Shown: in pieces, positions 47,172-57,463 of the stretch
How the letters are laid out: each line of letters begins with the position of its first letter
Position numbering within the stretch: position 1 is the stretch's first letter
Assembly: GCF_023617305.1 (NCBI RefSeq)
Contig: NZ_CP081485.1
Location: 982,501 to 1,046,500, forward strand
Length of the DNA stretch: 64,000 bases
Source: Methanobrevibacter sp. TLL-48-HuF1
GTDB lineage: Archaea > Methanobacteriota > Methanobacteria > Methanobacteriales > Methanobacteriaceae
Direction of reading: 5' to 3'
Notes under the pieces: generated by a model
Seen by the model: only the letters and a program-made list of their open reading frames with translations
Told to the model about the DNA's origin: nothing
Database searches by the model: none
Position numbers and translations under genes: made by a program

Positions 47172-49319
47172 ATGATAGCTAAAACACTCGAAAAAGAATT
47201 AAACCTGGAACCATGGCAAGTTAACAAAGTAATCAAGTTAATTGATGATGGTAACACTATTCCTTTTATTGCAAGATACAGAAAGGATGTTACCGGCTCT
47301 TTAAATGATGAGCTTTTAAGAAAATTTGATGAAAGGCTTAAATATCTTAGAAATTTGGAAGATAAAAAAACTAAAATCATTGAGCGAATCGATAGCTTAG
47401 GAAAGTTAGATGACACCTTAAAAAATCAGATTCTTAATGCACAAACATTAGTTGAGCTTGATGATTTATACAGACCTTATAAAAGTAAAAAAAGAACACG
47501 TGCAACAATAGCTAAAGAAAAAGGTCTGGAACCATTGGCCAATCTTATTTTAGCTCAAGAAATTAAAGAACCTGTTTCTAAAATAGCTCAAAATTATGTT
47601 ACAGGTGATGTTAAAACACCGCATGAAGCTATTAAAGGAGCACAGGACATAATTGCTGAGATTATTTCTGATAATTCAGGTTTCAGAAAAAAAATCAGAC
47701 AGAACACTTTTTACAATGGATTAATTGAAACTAAAGCTAAAACTAAAGATGAATCAGCTTCAGAATATGAAATTTATTTTAATTATTCAGAAAAACTATC
47801 TAAAATTCCCCCACATAGGATATTAGCTATTAACAGAGCAGAAAATGAAGGAATCATTAGAGGAAAAGTTGATATTGAAGAAGATGATATCATTCAATAT
47901 CTTAAAAGACATACTCTTAAAAACTGCTCTAAAGTTCCTGAAATGATTGAACACAATCCTTATACTACTCCAATCATTACAGAAGCCATTAAAGATTCTT
48001 ATAAACGTTTAATTTCACCAGCTATTGAACGGGAAATTAGAAGTTATCTAACTAAAAAAGCTGAAGAGAAATCCATTGAAGTTTTTGCTAAAAATTTAAG
48101 TCAGCTTCTTATGGAAAGTCCTTTAAGTGGAAAAACTATTTTAGGCTGGGATCCTGCTTTCAGAACAGGCTGCAAATTAGCTGTTATTGATCCGACAGGC
48201 AAGGTTTTAGAAACATCCTTAATATACCCGACTGAACCTCAAAATAAAGTTAAAGAATCCAAGAAAGTCGTACTTGATTTGATTAAAAAATATGATATTG
48301 ATGTAATAGCTATTGGAAATGGAACTGCTTCAAGAGAATCTGAAGAAATAGTGTCAGATATAATTAAAAACACTTCTGTTGAGTACATTATTGTTAATGA
48401 AGCTGGTGCATCTGTTTATTCTGCAAGTAAACTAGCTGATGAAGAATTTCCTGATTTTAATGAAGGTGAACGCAGTGCTGTTTCAATAGCTAGAAGACTG
48501 CAGGACCCGTTAGCTGAACTTGTTAAAATTGACCCCAAATCCATTGGTGTTGGCCAGTATCAGCATGACATGAATCAGAAACAGCTAAACGAGTCTTTAG
48601 GAGGAGTTGTTGAAAGAGCAGTTAATGAAGTTGGTGTTGATTTAAATACTGCATCACCTAGCTTACTTAATTATGTTTCTGGAATTACTAAATCAACTGC
48701 TAAAAATATTATTAGCTACAGAGAAGAAAACGGTAAATTTGACAATAGAAATGAACTTTTAAATGTTAAAAAACTTGGTAAAAAGACTTTTGAGCAATGT
48801 GCAGGATTTGTAAAAATAGACAATCCCGAACATCCTTTAGACAACACTACAATACATCCCGAATCTTACGATGCTGCAGTCAAACTCTTAGATAAATTGG
48901 GATACAGTTTGGCAGATATCGGTTCAGATAACTTAAAATTAGATAACCTGAATTATGATGAATTATCTAAGCAGTTAGATGTTGGTGTTATTACCCTGCA
49001 GGATATTGTTAAAGAACTTAAAAAACCTGGAAGAGATCCTCGTGAAGACATGCCAAAACCTGTTTTAAGAAAAAATGTTTTATCAATAGATGATCTGGAA
49101 GAAGGCATGATTATGCAAGGAACTGTTAGAAATATTGTTGATTTTGGTGCTTTTGTAGATATTGGAGTTCATCAGGACGGTTTAGTTCATATTTCACAGC
49201 TGGCTGATAAATTTGTAAAGCACCCTCTGGATATTGTAAGTGTCGGAGATATTGTTGATGTTAAGGTTTTAGATGTTGATTTAGCTAGAAATAGAATACA
49301 ATTATCAATGTTAATATAA
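47172..49319 (+). CDS. tex: Tex-like S1 RNA-binding protein
   Basis: 715 residues, close to the usual Tex length. Parts: an N-terminal helical region (WQVNKVIKLIDDGNTIPFIARYRKD) ~1-200; a YqgF/RNase H-like domain ~320-450 (LGWDPAFRTGCKLAVIDPTGK, IAIGNGTASRESEEIV); a helix-hairpin-helix section ~490-560 (LNTASPSLLNYVSGIT, FDNRNELLNVKKLGKKTFEQ); and a C-terminal S1 domain ~640-715 (GTVRNIVDFGAFVDIGVHQDG). Tex is a conserved nucleic-acid-binding factor linked to transcription. The ribosome site is weak (AGGA, ~11 bases away). Confidence 0.94.
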   Translation: MIAKTLEKELNLEPWQVNKVIKLIDDGNTIPFIARYRKDVTGSLNDELLRKFDERLKYLRNLEDKKTKIIERIDSLGKLDDTLKNQILNAQTLVELDDLYRPYKSKKRTRATIAKEKGLEPLANLILAQEIKEPVSKIAQNYVTGDVKTPHEAIKGAQDIIAEIISDNSGFRKKIRQNTFYNGLIETKAKTKDESASEYEIYFNYSEKLSKIPPHRILAINRAENEGIIRGKVDIEEDDIIQYLKRHTLKNCSKVPEMIEHNPYTTPIITEAIKDSYKRLISPAIEREIRSYLTKKAEEKSIEVFAKNLSQLLMESPLSGKTILGWDPAFRTGCKLAVIDPTGKVLETSLIYPTEPQNKVKESKKVVLDLIKKYDIDVIAIGNGTASRESEEIVSDIIKNTSVEYIIVNEAGASVYSASKLADEEFPDFNEGERSAVSIARRLQDPLAELVKIDPKSIGVGQYQHDMNQKQLNESLGGVVERAVNEVGVDLNTASPSLLNYVSGITKSTAKNIISYREENGKFDNRNELLNVKKLGKKTFEQCAGFVKIDNPEHPLDNTTIHPESYDAAVKLLDKLGYSLADIGSDNLKLDNLNYDELSKQLDVGVITLQDIVKELKKPGRDPREDMPKPVLRKNVLSIDDLEEGMIMQGTVRNIVDFGAFVDIGVHQDGLVHISQLADKFVKHPLDIVSVGDIVDVKVLDVDLARNRIQLSMLI

Positions 49320-49334
49320 ATAAAGGTTATTAAA

Positions 49335-50840
49335 ATGTTTAAATTAGAAAATAAGAAATATTTCATTGGAATATATGCTTTAATATTAAGCTTATTCAGC
49401 CTGTATTTCACATATAGGGCAAACTTTTCAAATCCCGAATTTGAAGTGCTTATGTTTTGTATATTGCTAATAGCCGGAATATTTTCCATTGCATATTATA
49501 CAAAAAACAATGAAAATTTACATAAAGTCGCACTGGTGCTAATAATAATATTTGGAATAATAAGTTTATTTTTAACACCAATCTATGATGTATCTGATGA
49601 AAGTGAGCATTTTGTTCGCTCAGAAATAGTATCAACCGGAGAATTATCAACCAGCTATGTGCCAATCCCAAATACAACTGCAAACGGTTATAAAACAATT
49701 GCAAGTGTAACCTCATTTTTTGACAATGCAGGTGCAATTGTATTTAATACACATGTAGATGATGAAAAAATAAATTATACTCCGTCATATTTCAACTCTG
49801 CTTTTGCTCAAAATCCATTTTATGCCTATTTGGCACAGGGTCTTGGAGTATTTTTAGCAAAATGTCTGGATTTAAATGCAATTTGGATGTTGTGGCTTGG
49901 AAGATTCTTTAATTTATTATTATATGCTGGAATAATTACAATAGCTATTAAAAAAGCACCAGTCTTTAAGTTTCCATTACTTATAGTGTCACTGCTGCCG
50001 CTGGCTATTTATCAAGCTGCATCAACAAGCTGTGACGGATTATTTAGTGCACTGGCTATTTTAGCATTCAGCTATTTCTTATATTTCTATAAAACACCTA
50101 AAATTACCTGGACAGATTTAGGAATATTTTACATAGCTGTAATTCTATGCGGACTGCTTAAAACTCCTTACTTGGCTCTAAGTCTATTGATTTTCCTGGT
50201 TCCAAATACCCATTTTAGTGATAAAAAGCAAAATATCATATCTAAACTTTGTATTTTAGTTGCTTTAGGTATTGGAATTGCTTGGAGCAGCTATGCAACA
50301 ACGCAACTAGCTAATTCCTGGAGAGGAGAATATTTTATCCAAAGAAATGTAAGTGCAAGTGGTCAAATTGATTACTTACTGGCCAATCCGTTAATTGCAC
50401 TTCAAAGATTTGGTGAGATCTACAGTACTGCACTGCCAACTGTTATTGACAGATTCTTTTATTTCTCAAATAGTGTAAGAGAATATTCATCAACTCTTCT
50501 TGCAGGACTTTACTTTGTATTCTTCTGTTTATTTAGTGTATTTTATTGTAATTTCAAAGATTTAAATTTAAAAACACGTATTAAAGGATTTTTAATAATT
50601 ATTTTAATCTATAGTGGTGTAATGGCTATTCAATACTTAACATGGTCTCCAGTTGGAGGGGAAAATGTAACAAGTGGTGTATTCAGTCGTTACTTCATGC
50701 CGTTGCTAATATTTTTACCGTTTATATTTGGAATAGGCAATAAAAAAATAGATAAACAAACTTTAAGCTTTTTAGTACTGACTGTAGCTATCAGTTTTAT
50801 TTCCGGAATGTTAATGCTGACAACAGCTGTTAAATATTAA
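49335..50840 (+). CDS. DUF2142 polytopic membrane protein (GT-C-like)
   Basis: 501 residues with about a dozen hydrophobic segments. The extracytoplasmic loop after the second or third helix has DVSDESEHFVRSEIVSTGELS, the acidic loop expected of lipid-linked-sugar transferases. Near the C-terminus is GVFSRYFMPLLIF, the DUF2142 hallmark RYFxPL. It starts 15 bases after tex with AAAGG and converges on the GtrB-like gene with four bases between. Probably transfers sugar from a polyprenyl carrier outside the membrane (inference). Confidence 0.85.
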   Translation: MFKLENKKYFIGIYALILSLFSLYFTYRANFSNPEFEVLMFCILLIAGIFSIAYYTKNNENLHKVALVLIIIFGIISLFLTPIYDVSDESEHFVRSEIVSTGELSTSYVPIPNTTANGYKTIASVTSFFDNAGAIVFNTHVDDEKINYTPSYFNSAFAQNPFYAYLAQGLGVFLAKCLDLNAIWMLWLGRFFNLLLYAGIITIAIKKAPVFKFPLLIVSLLPLAIYQAASTSCDGLFSALAILAFSYFLYFYKTPKITWTDLGIFYIAVILCGLLKTPYLALSLLIFLVPNTHFSDKKQNIISKLCILVALGIGIAWSSYATTQLANSWRGEYFIQRNVSASGQIDYLLANPLIALQRFGEIYSTALPTVIDRFFYFSNSVREYSSTLLAGLYFVFFCLFSVFYCNFKDLNLKTRIKGFLIIILIYSGVMAIQYLTWSPVGGENVTSGVFSRYFMPLLIFLPFIFGIGNKKIDKQTLSFLVLTVAISFISGMLMLTTAVKY

Positions 50841-50844
50841 CATT

Positions 50845-51771
50845 TTACCTTTTTTTATTTTGAGCTATTAAATTTAAATGATGTTCAAAGTTTTCATCAT
50901 GCTGTTTTCTAATAACATGCAAAACAACACCTGTGAAAAATATAATAACAGCTACAATAGCTACTACTCCTACAGTAATAAGTGTAGGAACCTTTTCCAC
51001 AAATCCGGTTCTATAAAAATCAATTAAAATCGGGAAAAAGTACAGACCAGCTATTATTAAAAGAACTAACGTTACTAAAGAAAAGAAAAACAAAGGTCTT
51101 ATATCTCTGAAAAGTCCGAAAAGCAAGCTAATAACCTTATAACCATCACTGAAAGTATTTAATTTAGATTCACTGCCATCCATTCTGTCCCTATATTCTA
51201 TTGGCAGTTCCTTAATTAAAAAATTATGATTTAGTGCAAAAATAGTCATTTCAGTTTCAATTTCAAATTCTTTAGATGAAATAGGAAATGATTTAACAAA
51301 TTCATAGCTAAATCCTCTCATACCGGTCATGATATCTGAAATATCACTGTTAAAAATAGTGTTTATAAGTTTTCTAACCAGTTTATTTCCTGAATTATGA
51401 AATCTTCTTTTGTTTTCTTCAAAATAAGTACTGGACAGCCTGTCTCCAATTACCATATCCGCTTTTTTAGATAGAATTAACTCTTCTATTTCTTTTGATG
51501 CCTCAGCAGGATAGGTATCATCACCATCAACTAAAATATAACAGTCCGCATCAATATCTCTAAACATGGATCTTACAACATTTCCCTTACCTTGTCTATA
51601 TTCTCTTTTTACAATAGCTCCTGTGTCTTTAGCTATTTCATAAGAATTATCTGTTGAATTATTATCATAGACATAAATATCTGCCTTAGGTAAGGCTTTT
51701 TTAAAATCCAGGATAACTTTTTTTATTGTAAGTTCCTCATTATAACAGGGGATTAAAACTGCAGTTTTCAT
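50845..51771 (-). CDS. Family 2 glycosyltransferase, GtrB/DPM-like, with two C-terminal TM helices
   Basis: 308 residues. The GT2 domain has VLIPCYNEELTIKKVILDF, VYDNNSTDNS, KREYRQGKGNVVRSMF and LVDGDDTYPAEASKE, then MTGMRGFSYEFVKSFP near 165 and ELPIEYRDRMDGSESKLNTF near 200. Two hydrophobic helices follow near 233-252 and 265-290. This layout is that of polyprenyl-phosphate glycosyltransferases. It lies head-to-head with gtrA, so together they would make and flip a lipid-linked sugar for the GT-C enzymes nearby. Confidence 0.9.
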   Translation of the reverse strand: MKTAVLIPCYNEELTIKKVILDFKKALPKADIYVYDNNSTDNSYEIAKDTGAIVKREYRQGKGNVVRSMFRDIDADCYILVDGDDTYPAEASKEIEELILSKKADMVIGDRLSSTYFEENKRRFHNSGNKLVRKLINTIFNSDISDIMTGMRGFSYEFVKSFPISSKEFEIETEMTIFALNHNFLIKELPIEYRDRMDGSESKLNTFSDGYKVISLLFGLFRDIRPLFFFSLVTLVLLIIAGLYFFPILIDFYRTGFVEKVPTLITVGVVAIVAVIIFFTGVVLHVIRKQHDENFEHHLNLIAQNKKR

Positions 51772-51829
51772 TATAATAAAGATTTTATGACTAATAGTAT
51801 TAATTATTTATGATTATAATTTTTATTTG

Positions 51830-51910
51830 TTAAATCCTGGTGACTACATCACAACAAGCAGCTACAACAACACAGACACTGTAAACAAAATTAAAACTAA
51901 AACTTATTAA
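51830..51910 (+). pseudogene. Tail fragment of an adhesin-like gene
   Basis: An open stretch of 26 codons plus stop translates as LNPGDYITTSSYNNTDTV, then NKIKTKTY. This matches the end of the C-terminal repeat of the adhesins in this window (LxPGxYIITSYW...GNKI). No start or upstream coding sequence remains. It is the last piece of a lost adhesin gene, left between the GtrB-like and gtrA genes. Confidence 0.7.
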
Positions 51911-51934
51911 ATAATTAAAATTAAGATTATAACT

Positions 51935-52363
51935 ATGGATAAATTAATTAATAAGTTATTTAGAAAAAGTACTGACAACATTTTCTTACAAATGTTTAGA
52001 TACCTATTTGTAGGAACTGCATCTTTTTTAATAGATTTCATTATTTATTTATCATTAATTAACTTTTTAGGACAAAATTATTTAATTTCAGCAGCTATTG
52101 CTTTTTTTATATCAGTGCTGGCTAATTATTACATGTCTACTTCATGGGTATTTAATCAGACAGACAGAAATAATAAGGTTCTGGATTTCAATTTATTTAT
52201 TTTAATCAGCTTTATCGGGCTTATTTTTACTGAAATATTATTATACGCATTTGTAGACTATGGAAATATAAACTACATCTGGTCTAAAATTATAGCATCC
52301 ATTATAGTAATGTTCTGGAATTTCACAGCACGTAGAGTTATGTTTTATGGGAAAAAACTTTAA
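51935..52363 (+). CDS. GtrA family membrane protein
   Basis: 142 residues with four hydrophobic helices (near 20-42, 50-70, 88-108 and 115-135). FRYLFVGTASFLIDFIIYLSL and SVLANYYMSTSWVF are the GtrA signatures. Members help move polyprenyl-phosphate sugars across the membrane. The next gene starts before or just after its stop codon, and the GtrB-like gene lies divergently upstream. Confidence 0.92.
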   Translation: MDKLINKLFRKSTDNIFLQMFRYLFVGTASFLIDFIIYLSLINFLGQNYLISAAIAFFISVLANYYMSTSWVFNQTDRNNKVLDFNLFILISFIGLIFTEILLYAFVDYGNINYIWSKIIASIIVMFWNFTARRVMFYGKKL

Positions 52364-52376
52364 GTTGGAAATTATT

Positions 52377-53852
52377 ATGAAAAATTTAAATAAAGAAGAC
52401 AAATTAGGAAAAATACTTTTTATAATAAGCATAATTACATTGCTTTATGTTTCCTATATTGGATTTACAAAATTAGGAATGTGGTATGATGAAATATACT
52501 CTTTGGGAATGGTTAAATCTCCATTTAATGATTTTATTAATTTTGCTTTTCTTGATGTCCACCCTCCACTTTATTATCTGATTTTTAAAGTATTTTACAA
52601 AATCGGAGTCTTTTTAGGAATAAATCCGATTATAGTAGGTAAATTCACCTCACTGCTTCCATTTTATTTAATACTTGTACTAGCAGCAACGAAAGTTAGG
52701 AAAAACTGGGGATACTTAACTGCAGGTTTATTTGCTTTTTGTATAGTTAGCATGCCTCAGCTAATGAATTTTGCTGTTGAATTAAGAATGTACAGCTGGG
52801 GACTGTTCTTTGTAACAGCAAGTTTTATTTATGCTTATGATATTTTAAATAAAAACTCAACATGGAAAAGCTGGGGAATTTTAACTTTACTAACAATAGC
52901 TTCTGCTTACACACATTATTTCTCAGCAGTAGCTTCATTTGTCATTTATTTATTTTTACTTGCTGATTTAATTAGAAATAATAAAAATGAGCTTAAAAAA
53001 TACTTCACATCAGCAATTATAGCTATTTTAAGTTTTACACCATGGCTGATTATTCTAAAACAACAGGCTGCAAGTGTAAGCAGCAGTTACTGGATAGCTC
53101 CAATTACACTAAATAAGATTTTAGGATATTTCTGGTTTGTTTTATCACCGGATAATCAGGTTATTAATGCAAATCAGATAGCTGCATTTTCTGTTTTAGG
53201 ATTATTACTTCTAATTGGAGTTATTGTTCTACTAATTAAAAGTGATAAAAAAGACACCTACGGGATTTTAATTGCTGTTTGTGTTCCGATTATCGGAATA
53301 ATCTTATCTTTAATTATCAAACCTGTTTTTCATCCACGTTATTTAATACCTGTTTTAGGATGTTTATGGTTGGGAGTAAGTATTTTACTTGGCAAAAACT
53401 TCAGCAATAAAAAGATATTTATTCCAATTTTCGTGATTATCTTACTTGTAGCTTCAGTTGGCTGTGTTAATTTTACACAAACTCAAATTAACGACCAAAT
53501 TAATGACAGCAATAAAATACAGTCACTAGAAGAAACCTTTGGTAGTGGAAATCTTATTATTTATGATGCTTTTGTTCCGTACTTTGAGATGAATTCCTAT
53601 TATCTGACAGATGACCATAATTTTATGCTGACAGTAACAGAGGATAAAGATTTTAATACTACTGCTAATCAGATTAGTGATGTTTTAGCTGACCCAGGTA
53701 TTCAAAATGAAATATCTCATGGAAGTAAAGTCTTTTTCATAAATTATAAACATTATGATAATGAAATAACTCTAAATCATGATACATATAATCTTAAAAA
53801 GCTTCCAATAGACTTAGATAAATACACTGCTTATGAAGTTGAAATTAAATAA
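52377..53852 (+). CDS. GT39/ArnT-like membrane glycosyltransferase
   Basis: 491 residues from the ATG at 52377; a longer frame from 52347 would overlap gtrA. About ten hydrophobic segments. The first extracytoplasmic loop has GMWYDEIYSLGMV and FLDVHPPLYYLIFKV; the acidic residue and HPPLYY are hallmarks of the PMT/ArnT fold. After the last helix near residue 370 a ~120-residue soluble extracytoplasmic tail follows. It would transfer a sugar from a lipid carrier to an external acceptor. Coupled to gtrA. Confidence 0.87.
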   Translation: MKNLNKEDKLGKILFIISIITLLYVSYIGFTKLGMWYDEIYSLGMVKSPFNDFINFAFLDVHPPLYYLIFKVFYKIGVFLGINPIIVGKFTSLLPFYLILVLAATKVRKNWGYLTAGLFAFCIVSMPQLMNFAVELRMYSWGLFFVTASFIYAYDILNKNSTWKSWGILTLLTIASAYTHYFSAVASFVIYLFLLADLIRNNKNELKKYFTSAIIAILSFTPWLIILKQQAASVSSSYWIAPITLNKILGYFWFVLSPDNQVINANQIAAFSVLGLLLLIGVIVLLIKSDKKDTYGILIAVCVPIIGIILSLIIKPVFHPRYLIPVLGCLWLGVSILLGKNFSNKKIFIPIFVIILLVASVGCVNFTQTQINDQINDSNKIQSLEETFGSGNLIIYDAFVPYFEMNSYYLTDDHNFMLTVTEDKDFNTTANQISDVLADPGIQNEISHGSKVFFINYKHYDNEITLNHDTYNLKKLPIDLDKYTAYEVEIK

Positions 53853-53912
53853 CTTTTAATATAAAATTAAACAAATATCAATTATTAATATTTTTTTAGA
53901 AGGTATTTTAAA

Positions 53913-54932
53913 ATGACACCAAAAGTAATGATAATTCTGGGAAGTGGGTCAGATATTGCTATCGCTGAAAAAAGTATGAAGATTTTGGAAAAACTTGAAA
54001 TACCATATAGTTTGAAAATAGCTTCAGCACATAGAACACCTGATCTTGTAAGAGAACTTGTTGTACAGGGAACCAATGCAGGTATAAAAGTATTTATTGG
54101 AATTGCAGGATTAGCTGCTCACCTTCCGGGTGCAATAGCTGCATATACTCACAAACCGGTTATTGGAGTTCCTGTAGATGTTAAAGTTAGCGGACTGGAT
54201 GCACTATATTCTTCAGTCCAAATGCCTTATCCTTCTCCAGTAGCTACTGTTGGAATTGACAGGGGAGATAACGGAGCTATTTTAGCTGCACAAATCTTAG
54301 GACTTTATGATGAGGACATACGCAGAAAAGTAATAGAACTAAAAGAGGAATACAAGCAAAAAGTTATTAGAAGCAATGAAGAAATTGTTCAAAAAATAGA
54401 CAATCCACATATTACTAATGACTTTTTAAGGATTAAAAACCTTGAATTAAATGAATCTACAGAAGAATTTAAAGGCAGCTGCATTAATAAAGATGCAGAT
54501 GTAGTTATTATTGTTGGAAGACATACTGATTTGATTACTGGAAAAAAAGTAAGTGTTACACTAGACAGACTTAAAATACCTTATGATATGCAAGTAATTT
54601 GTCCAATCAGATCAGGCAAAAAATTCAGAGCATATGTAAACACTATGAAAAATGCTAAAATATTTATTGGAATCAATTCCAATTCTTCTCAAGTAAGTGG
54701 AGGTCTTGTAGGTCTTACTGAAAAGCCGGTTATTGGAGTTCCATGTGAAAACGAACTTGGAAACAATTACCTACTTTCAACTGTAAATATGCCTCCTGGA
54801 GTGCCTGTAGCTACTGTTGGTGTTAACAATGGTCGGAATGCAGCTGTTTTAAGTGGTGAAATACTTTCTATTAACAATCCTGTTCTTTTAGAGCTTTTAG
54901 AAAAATTAAAAAATAAAAAAATCAACTTATAA
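53913..54932 (+). CDS. purE: N5-carboxyaminoimidazole ribonucleotide mutase / AIR carboxylase, tandem PurE
   Basis: 339 residues, about twice a usual PurE. Residues ~3-155 form a complete PurE domain with [41 protein letters not shown] and PVIGVPV. Residues ~190-335 are a second, diverged copy: [12 protein letters not shown] replaces the GSxSD loop, and CPIRSGKK replaces the SAHR active-site stretch. It acts in purine synthesis. Double PurE proteins are known in Methanobacteriales. AGAAGGT lies nine bases before the ATG. Confidence 0.92.
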   Translation: MTPKVMIILGSGSDIAIAEKSMKILEKLEIPYSLKIASAHRTPDLVRELVVQGTNAGIKVFIGIAGLAAHLPGAIAAYTHKPVIGVPVDVKVSGLDALYSSVQMPYPSPVATVGIDRGDNGAILAAQILGLYDEDIRRKVIELKEEYKQKVIRSNEEIVQKIDNPHITNDFLRIKNLELNESTEEFKGSCINKDADVVIIVGRHTDLITGKKVSVTLDRLKIPYDMQVICPIRSGKKFRAYVNTMKNAKIFIGINSNSSQVSGGLVGLTEKPVIGVPCENELGNNYLLSTVNMPPGVPVATVGVNNGRNAAVLSGEILSINNPVLLELLEKLKNKKINL

Positions 54933-54941
54933 GGGATAATT

Positions 54942-56198
54942 ATGGATATTAAAGATGAAAACATTATTGAAATAACAGCAGAGCTTTCAAGTGAATTTGA
55001 AGTAGCCAAAGAGTTAAGGAAATATCCTAAAGACACTGTTATTATAAAAAATGTAAAAGGATATGATTTGCCAATTATTTCCGGAATCTGCAATACAAGA
55101 GAAAAAATAGCTAAATCTATTAATTGTGAAGTAAGTGAAATTACTCAAAAAATCATAGAAGCTAGTGATAATCCAATTAAAGTAGATAAATTTACTGACT
55201 TTTCAGATTATAACACTACAGAAGCTAATTTAGATAAAATACCTATTTTAACTCATTATAAAAGAGACGGCGGAAAGTACATTACTGCAGGCGTAGTATT
55301 TGCACGTGACCCTGAAACTGGCATTCAAAATGCATCAATTCACAGAATGCTTGTTTTAGATGATAAAAGATTAGCTATTAGGATTGTTCCAAGAAATCTC
55401 TACACTTATTTCCAAAAAGCCCAAAAATTAGGCAAAGATCTGGAAATTGCAATTGCTATTGGAATGGATCCTGCAATTTTACTTGCAAGTACAACTTCAA
55501 TTCCAATTGATTACAATGAAATGGATGTAGCTAATGCATTTAAAAATGGAGAACTGACCCTAATTAAATGCGGAGACTTGGAAGTTCCTCAGGCAGACAT
55601 TATTTTAGAAGGTAAAATATCTGTAAGTGAAACTACATCAGAAGGTCCATTTGTAGATTTAACTGATACTTATGATATTATTCGTGATCAGCCAGTTATC
55701 AGCTTAAGCAAAATGCATATTAAAAAGGACAATCCTTATTATCATGGAATTCTACCTGCTGGATTTGAACATAAATTATTGCAGGGCCTTCCTCAGGAAC
55801 CTAGAATTTTCAAATCTGTTAAAAATGCAGTTCCAACTGTTGAAAATGTTGTTTTAACAGAAGGAGGTTGTTGCTGGTTACATGCAGCTATTTCCATTAA
55901 CAAACAAACAGAAGGAGACGGAAAAAATGCAATTATGGCTGCATTGTCTGCACATCCTTCACTTAAACATGCAGTTGTTGTAGACACTGATGTAGACGTG
56001 TTTGATCCTCAGGATATTGAATATGCAATAGCTACCCGTGTAAAAGGAGACAGAGATTTAATGATTGTTCCTAATGTACGTGGTTCATCTCTTGATCCAG
56101 TAGCCCAAAGTGACGGTACAACAACAAAAATAGGTTTGGATGCTACCAAATCCTTAAAAACCTTAGATAAATTTGAAAGAGTTAGTTTTGGAGAGTAA
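54942..56198 (+). CDS. UbiD family decarboxylase, probably trans-anhydromevalonate 5-phosphate decarboxylase
   Basis: 418 residues. UbiD marks: the arginine in NASIHRMLV near 131, and [14 protein letters not shown] near 233, where the usual EGPFGE acid pair appears as E...[14 protein letters not shown] near 103 is also typical. These enzymes use prenylated FMN. In archaea with the modified mevalonate pathway a UbiD homologue of this size makes isopentenyl phosphate, which I consider the likeliest role. GGGAT precedes the ATG, ten bases after purE. Confidence 0.82.
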   Translation: MDIKDENIIEITAELSSEFEVAKELRKYPKDTVIIKNVKGYDLPIISGICNTREKIAKSINCEVSEITQKIIEASDNPIKVDKFTDFSDYNTTEANLDKIPILTHYKRDGGKYITAGVVFARDPETGIQNASIHRMLVLDDKRLAIRIVPRNLYTYFQKAQKLGKDLEIAIAIGMDPAILLASTTSIPIDYNEMDVANAFKNGELTLIKCGDLEVPQADIILEGKISVSETTSEGPFVDLTDTYDIIRDQPVISLSKMHIKKDNPYYHGILPAGFEHKLLQGLPQEPRIFKSVKNAVPTVENVVLTEGGCCWLHAAISINKQTEGDGKNAIMAALSAHPSLKHAVVVDTDVDVFDPQDIEYAIATRVKGDRDLMIVPNVRGSSLDPVAQSDGTTTKIGLDATKSLKTLDKFERVSFGE

Positions 56199-56200
56199 TT

Positions 56201-57463
56201 ATGAATATTAAAAAGTATAAGAATTATTTATTCTTATTACCTTTTCTATTTTTATTTCTAATTTTATTGAATTGGCACTATTCGATTGGATTATCAGCAG
56301 ATGACTTATTTTTTTATACCATTCCTCAGGAATCAGATATTATAAGCTTTGTTACAGAAAGATATGATATTTGGAGCTCCAGAACACTGATTGAATATGT
56401 TTTATGTCATATTTTACAATTGCCCCTTATACTTTGGTGGTATTTAGACAGTTTAATTTTCACGTTTATTGGCATATTAACTTTTAAACTCATTGACGGT
56501 AAAAATAAGAGTTTTTATGCTACATTATCTTGCGTATTGTGTTTATCCTTTATATTTTCAAGTTATTATGCTTTAAGCTCAGCCGGATTTATTACAACTA
56601 GTATTAATTATGCCTGGCCATTGTTCAGCGGATTACTGGCTATATATATTTTAAAAAATTATACTGCAAATGATACCGGCAAAATAAAAAGAATATTAGC
56701 TTATATAATTTCAGTACTTTGTCTGCTGTTTGCAGTAAATAACGAACAGCTAGCTGTTATTTTACTCGGATTGTTTGTACTGTATTATCTGTTTAACTAT
56801 AAAACAGAAATCAATAAAAAATGTTATTTAATAGGATTATCAGCAGTTATAGGAATTATTAATACTATTATCTGTCCAGGAGTTCCTAAACGATTTATTT
56901 CAGAATTAAAATGGTTTCATGATTATTTACAGCTAAATTTACTAAATAAACTAAATATTGGTCTATCCTCTATTATAAACAGATGTGTTACATGGTGTGA
57001 TCTTACAACATTAATATTACTGGGAATTATTGCAGTAAGTGTTTATTTACTTACTAAAAATAAGAAAAAAGCAATGATATCTTTAATTCCATTTATAATA
57101 GCTAGTGGATTTTGGATTCTTACACTAACTGATAACTTAATGCTTCTTCAAATAATGAATGCCAATATTGCTCGCTACGGTTATGTTCCAATAAGTTTAA
57201 AAAGAATGATTTTAAGCTTAACAATTTATGGAATTTTTATTATGACATTCCTATATGGATTATATATAATCTATAAAAATCAAAAAAGTGTTTTATGGCC
57301 AGTATACAGTATAATGTTTGTTGGATTTGCCTCTACAATAATGTTTGGTTTTACTCCATCAATTCCGCCAATGGAGAGAATGTACATATTCTTTTATTAT
57401 GGAAATATGTTAGCTATTCTTATATTCATTAAACAAATTATAGAAAAAAGAATTAAAACCTGA
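56201..57463 (+). CDS. Polytopic membrane protein, DUF6056/GtrII-like (GT-C-like)
   Basis: 420 residues, about ten to eleven hydrophobic segments. Early loop SIGLSADDLFFYTIPQESDI carries the acidic pair expected of GT-C enzymes. WSSRTLIEYVL and FAVNNEQLAVILLG (the NNE motif) recall DUF6056 and GtrII glucosyltransferases. GGAG in the end of ubiD serves as ribosome site. Its end overlaps the frame end of amrS by a few bases (convergent). Likely another surface-sugar transferase, though the family call is tentative. Confidence 0.72.
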   Translation: MNIKKYKNYLFLLPFLFLFLILLNWHYSIGLSADDLFFYTIPQESDIISFVTERYDIWSSRTLIEYVLCHILQLPLILWWYLDSLIFTFIGILTFKLIDGKNKSFYATLSCVLCLSFIFSSYYALSSAGFITTSINYAWPLFSGLLAIYILKNYTANDTGKIKRILAYIISVLCLLFAVNNEQLAVILLGLFVLYYLFNYKTEINKKCYLIGLSAVIGIINTIICPGVPKRFISELKWFHDYLQLNLLNKLNIGLSSIINRCVTWCDLTTLILLGIIAVSVYLLTKNKKKAMISLIPFIIASGFWILTLTDNLMLLQIMNANIARYGYVPISLKRMILSLTIYGIFIMTFLYGLYIIYKNQKSVLWPVYSIMFVGFASTIMFGFTPSIPPMERMYIFFYYGNMLAILIFIKQIIEKRIKT

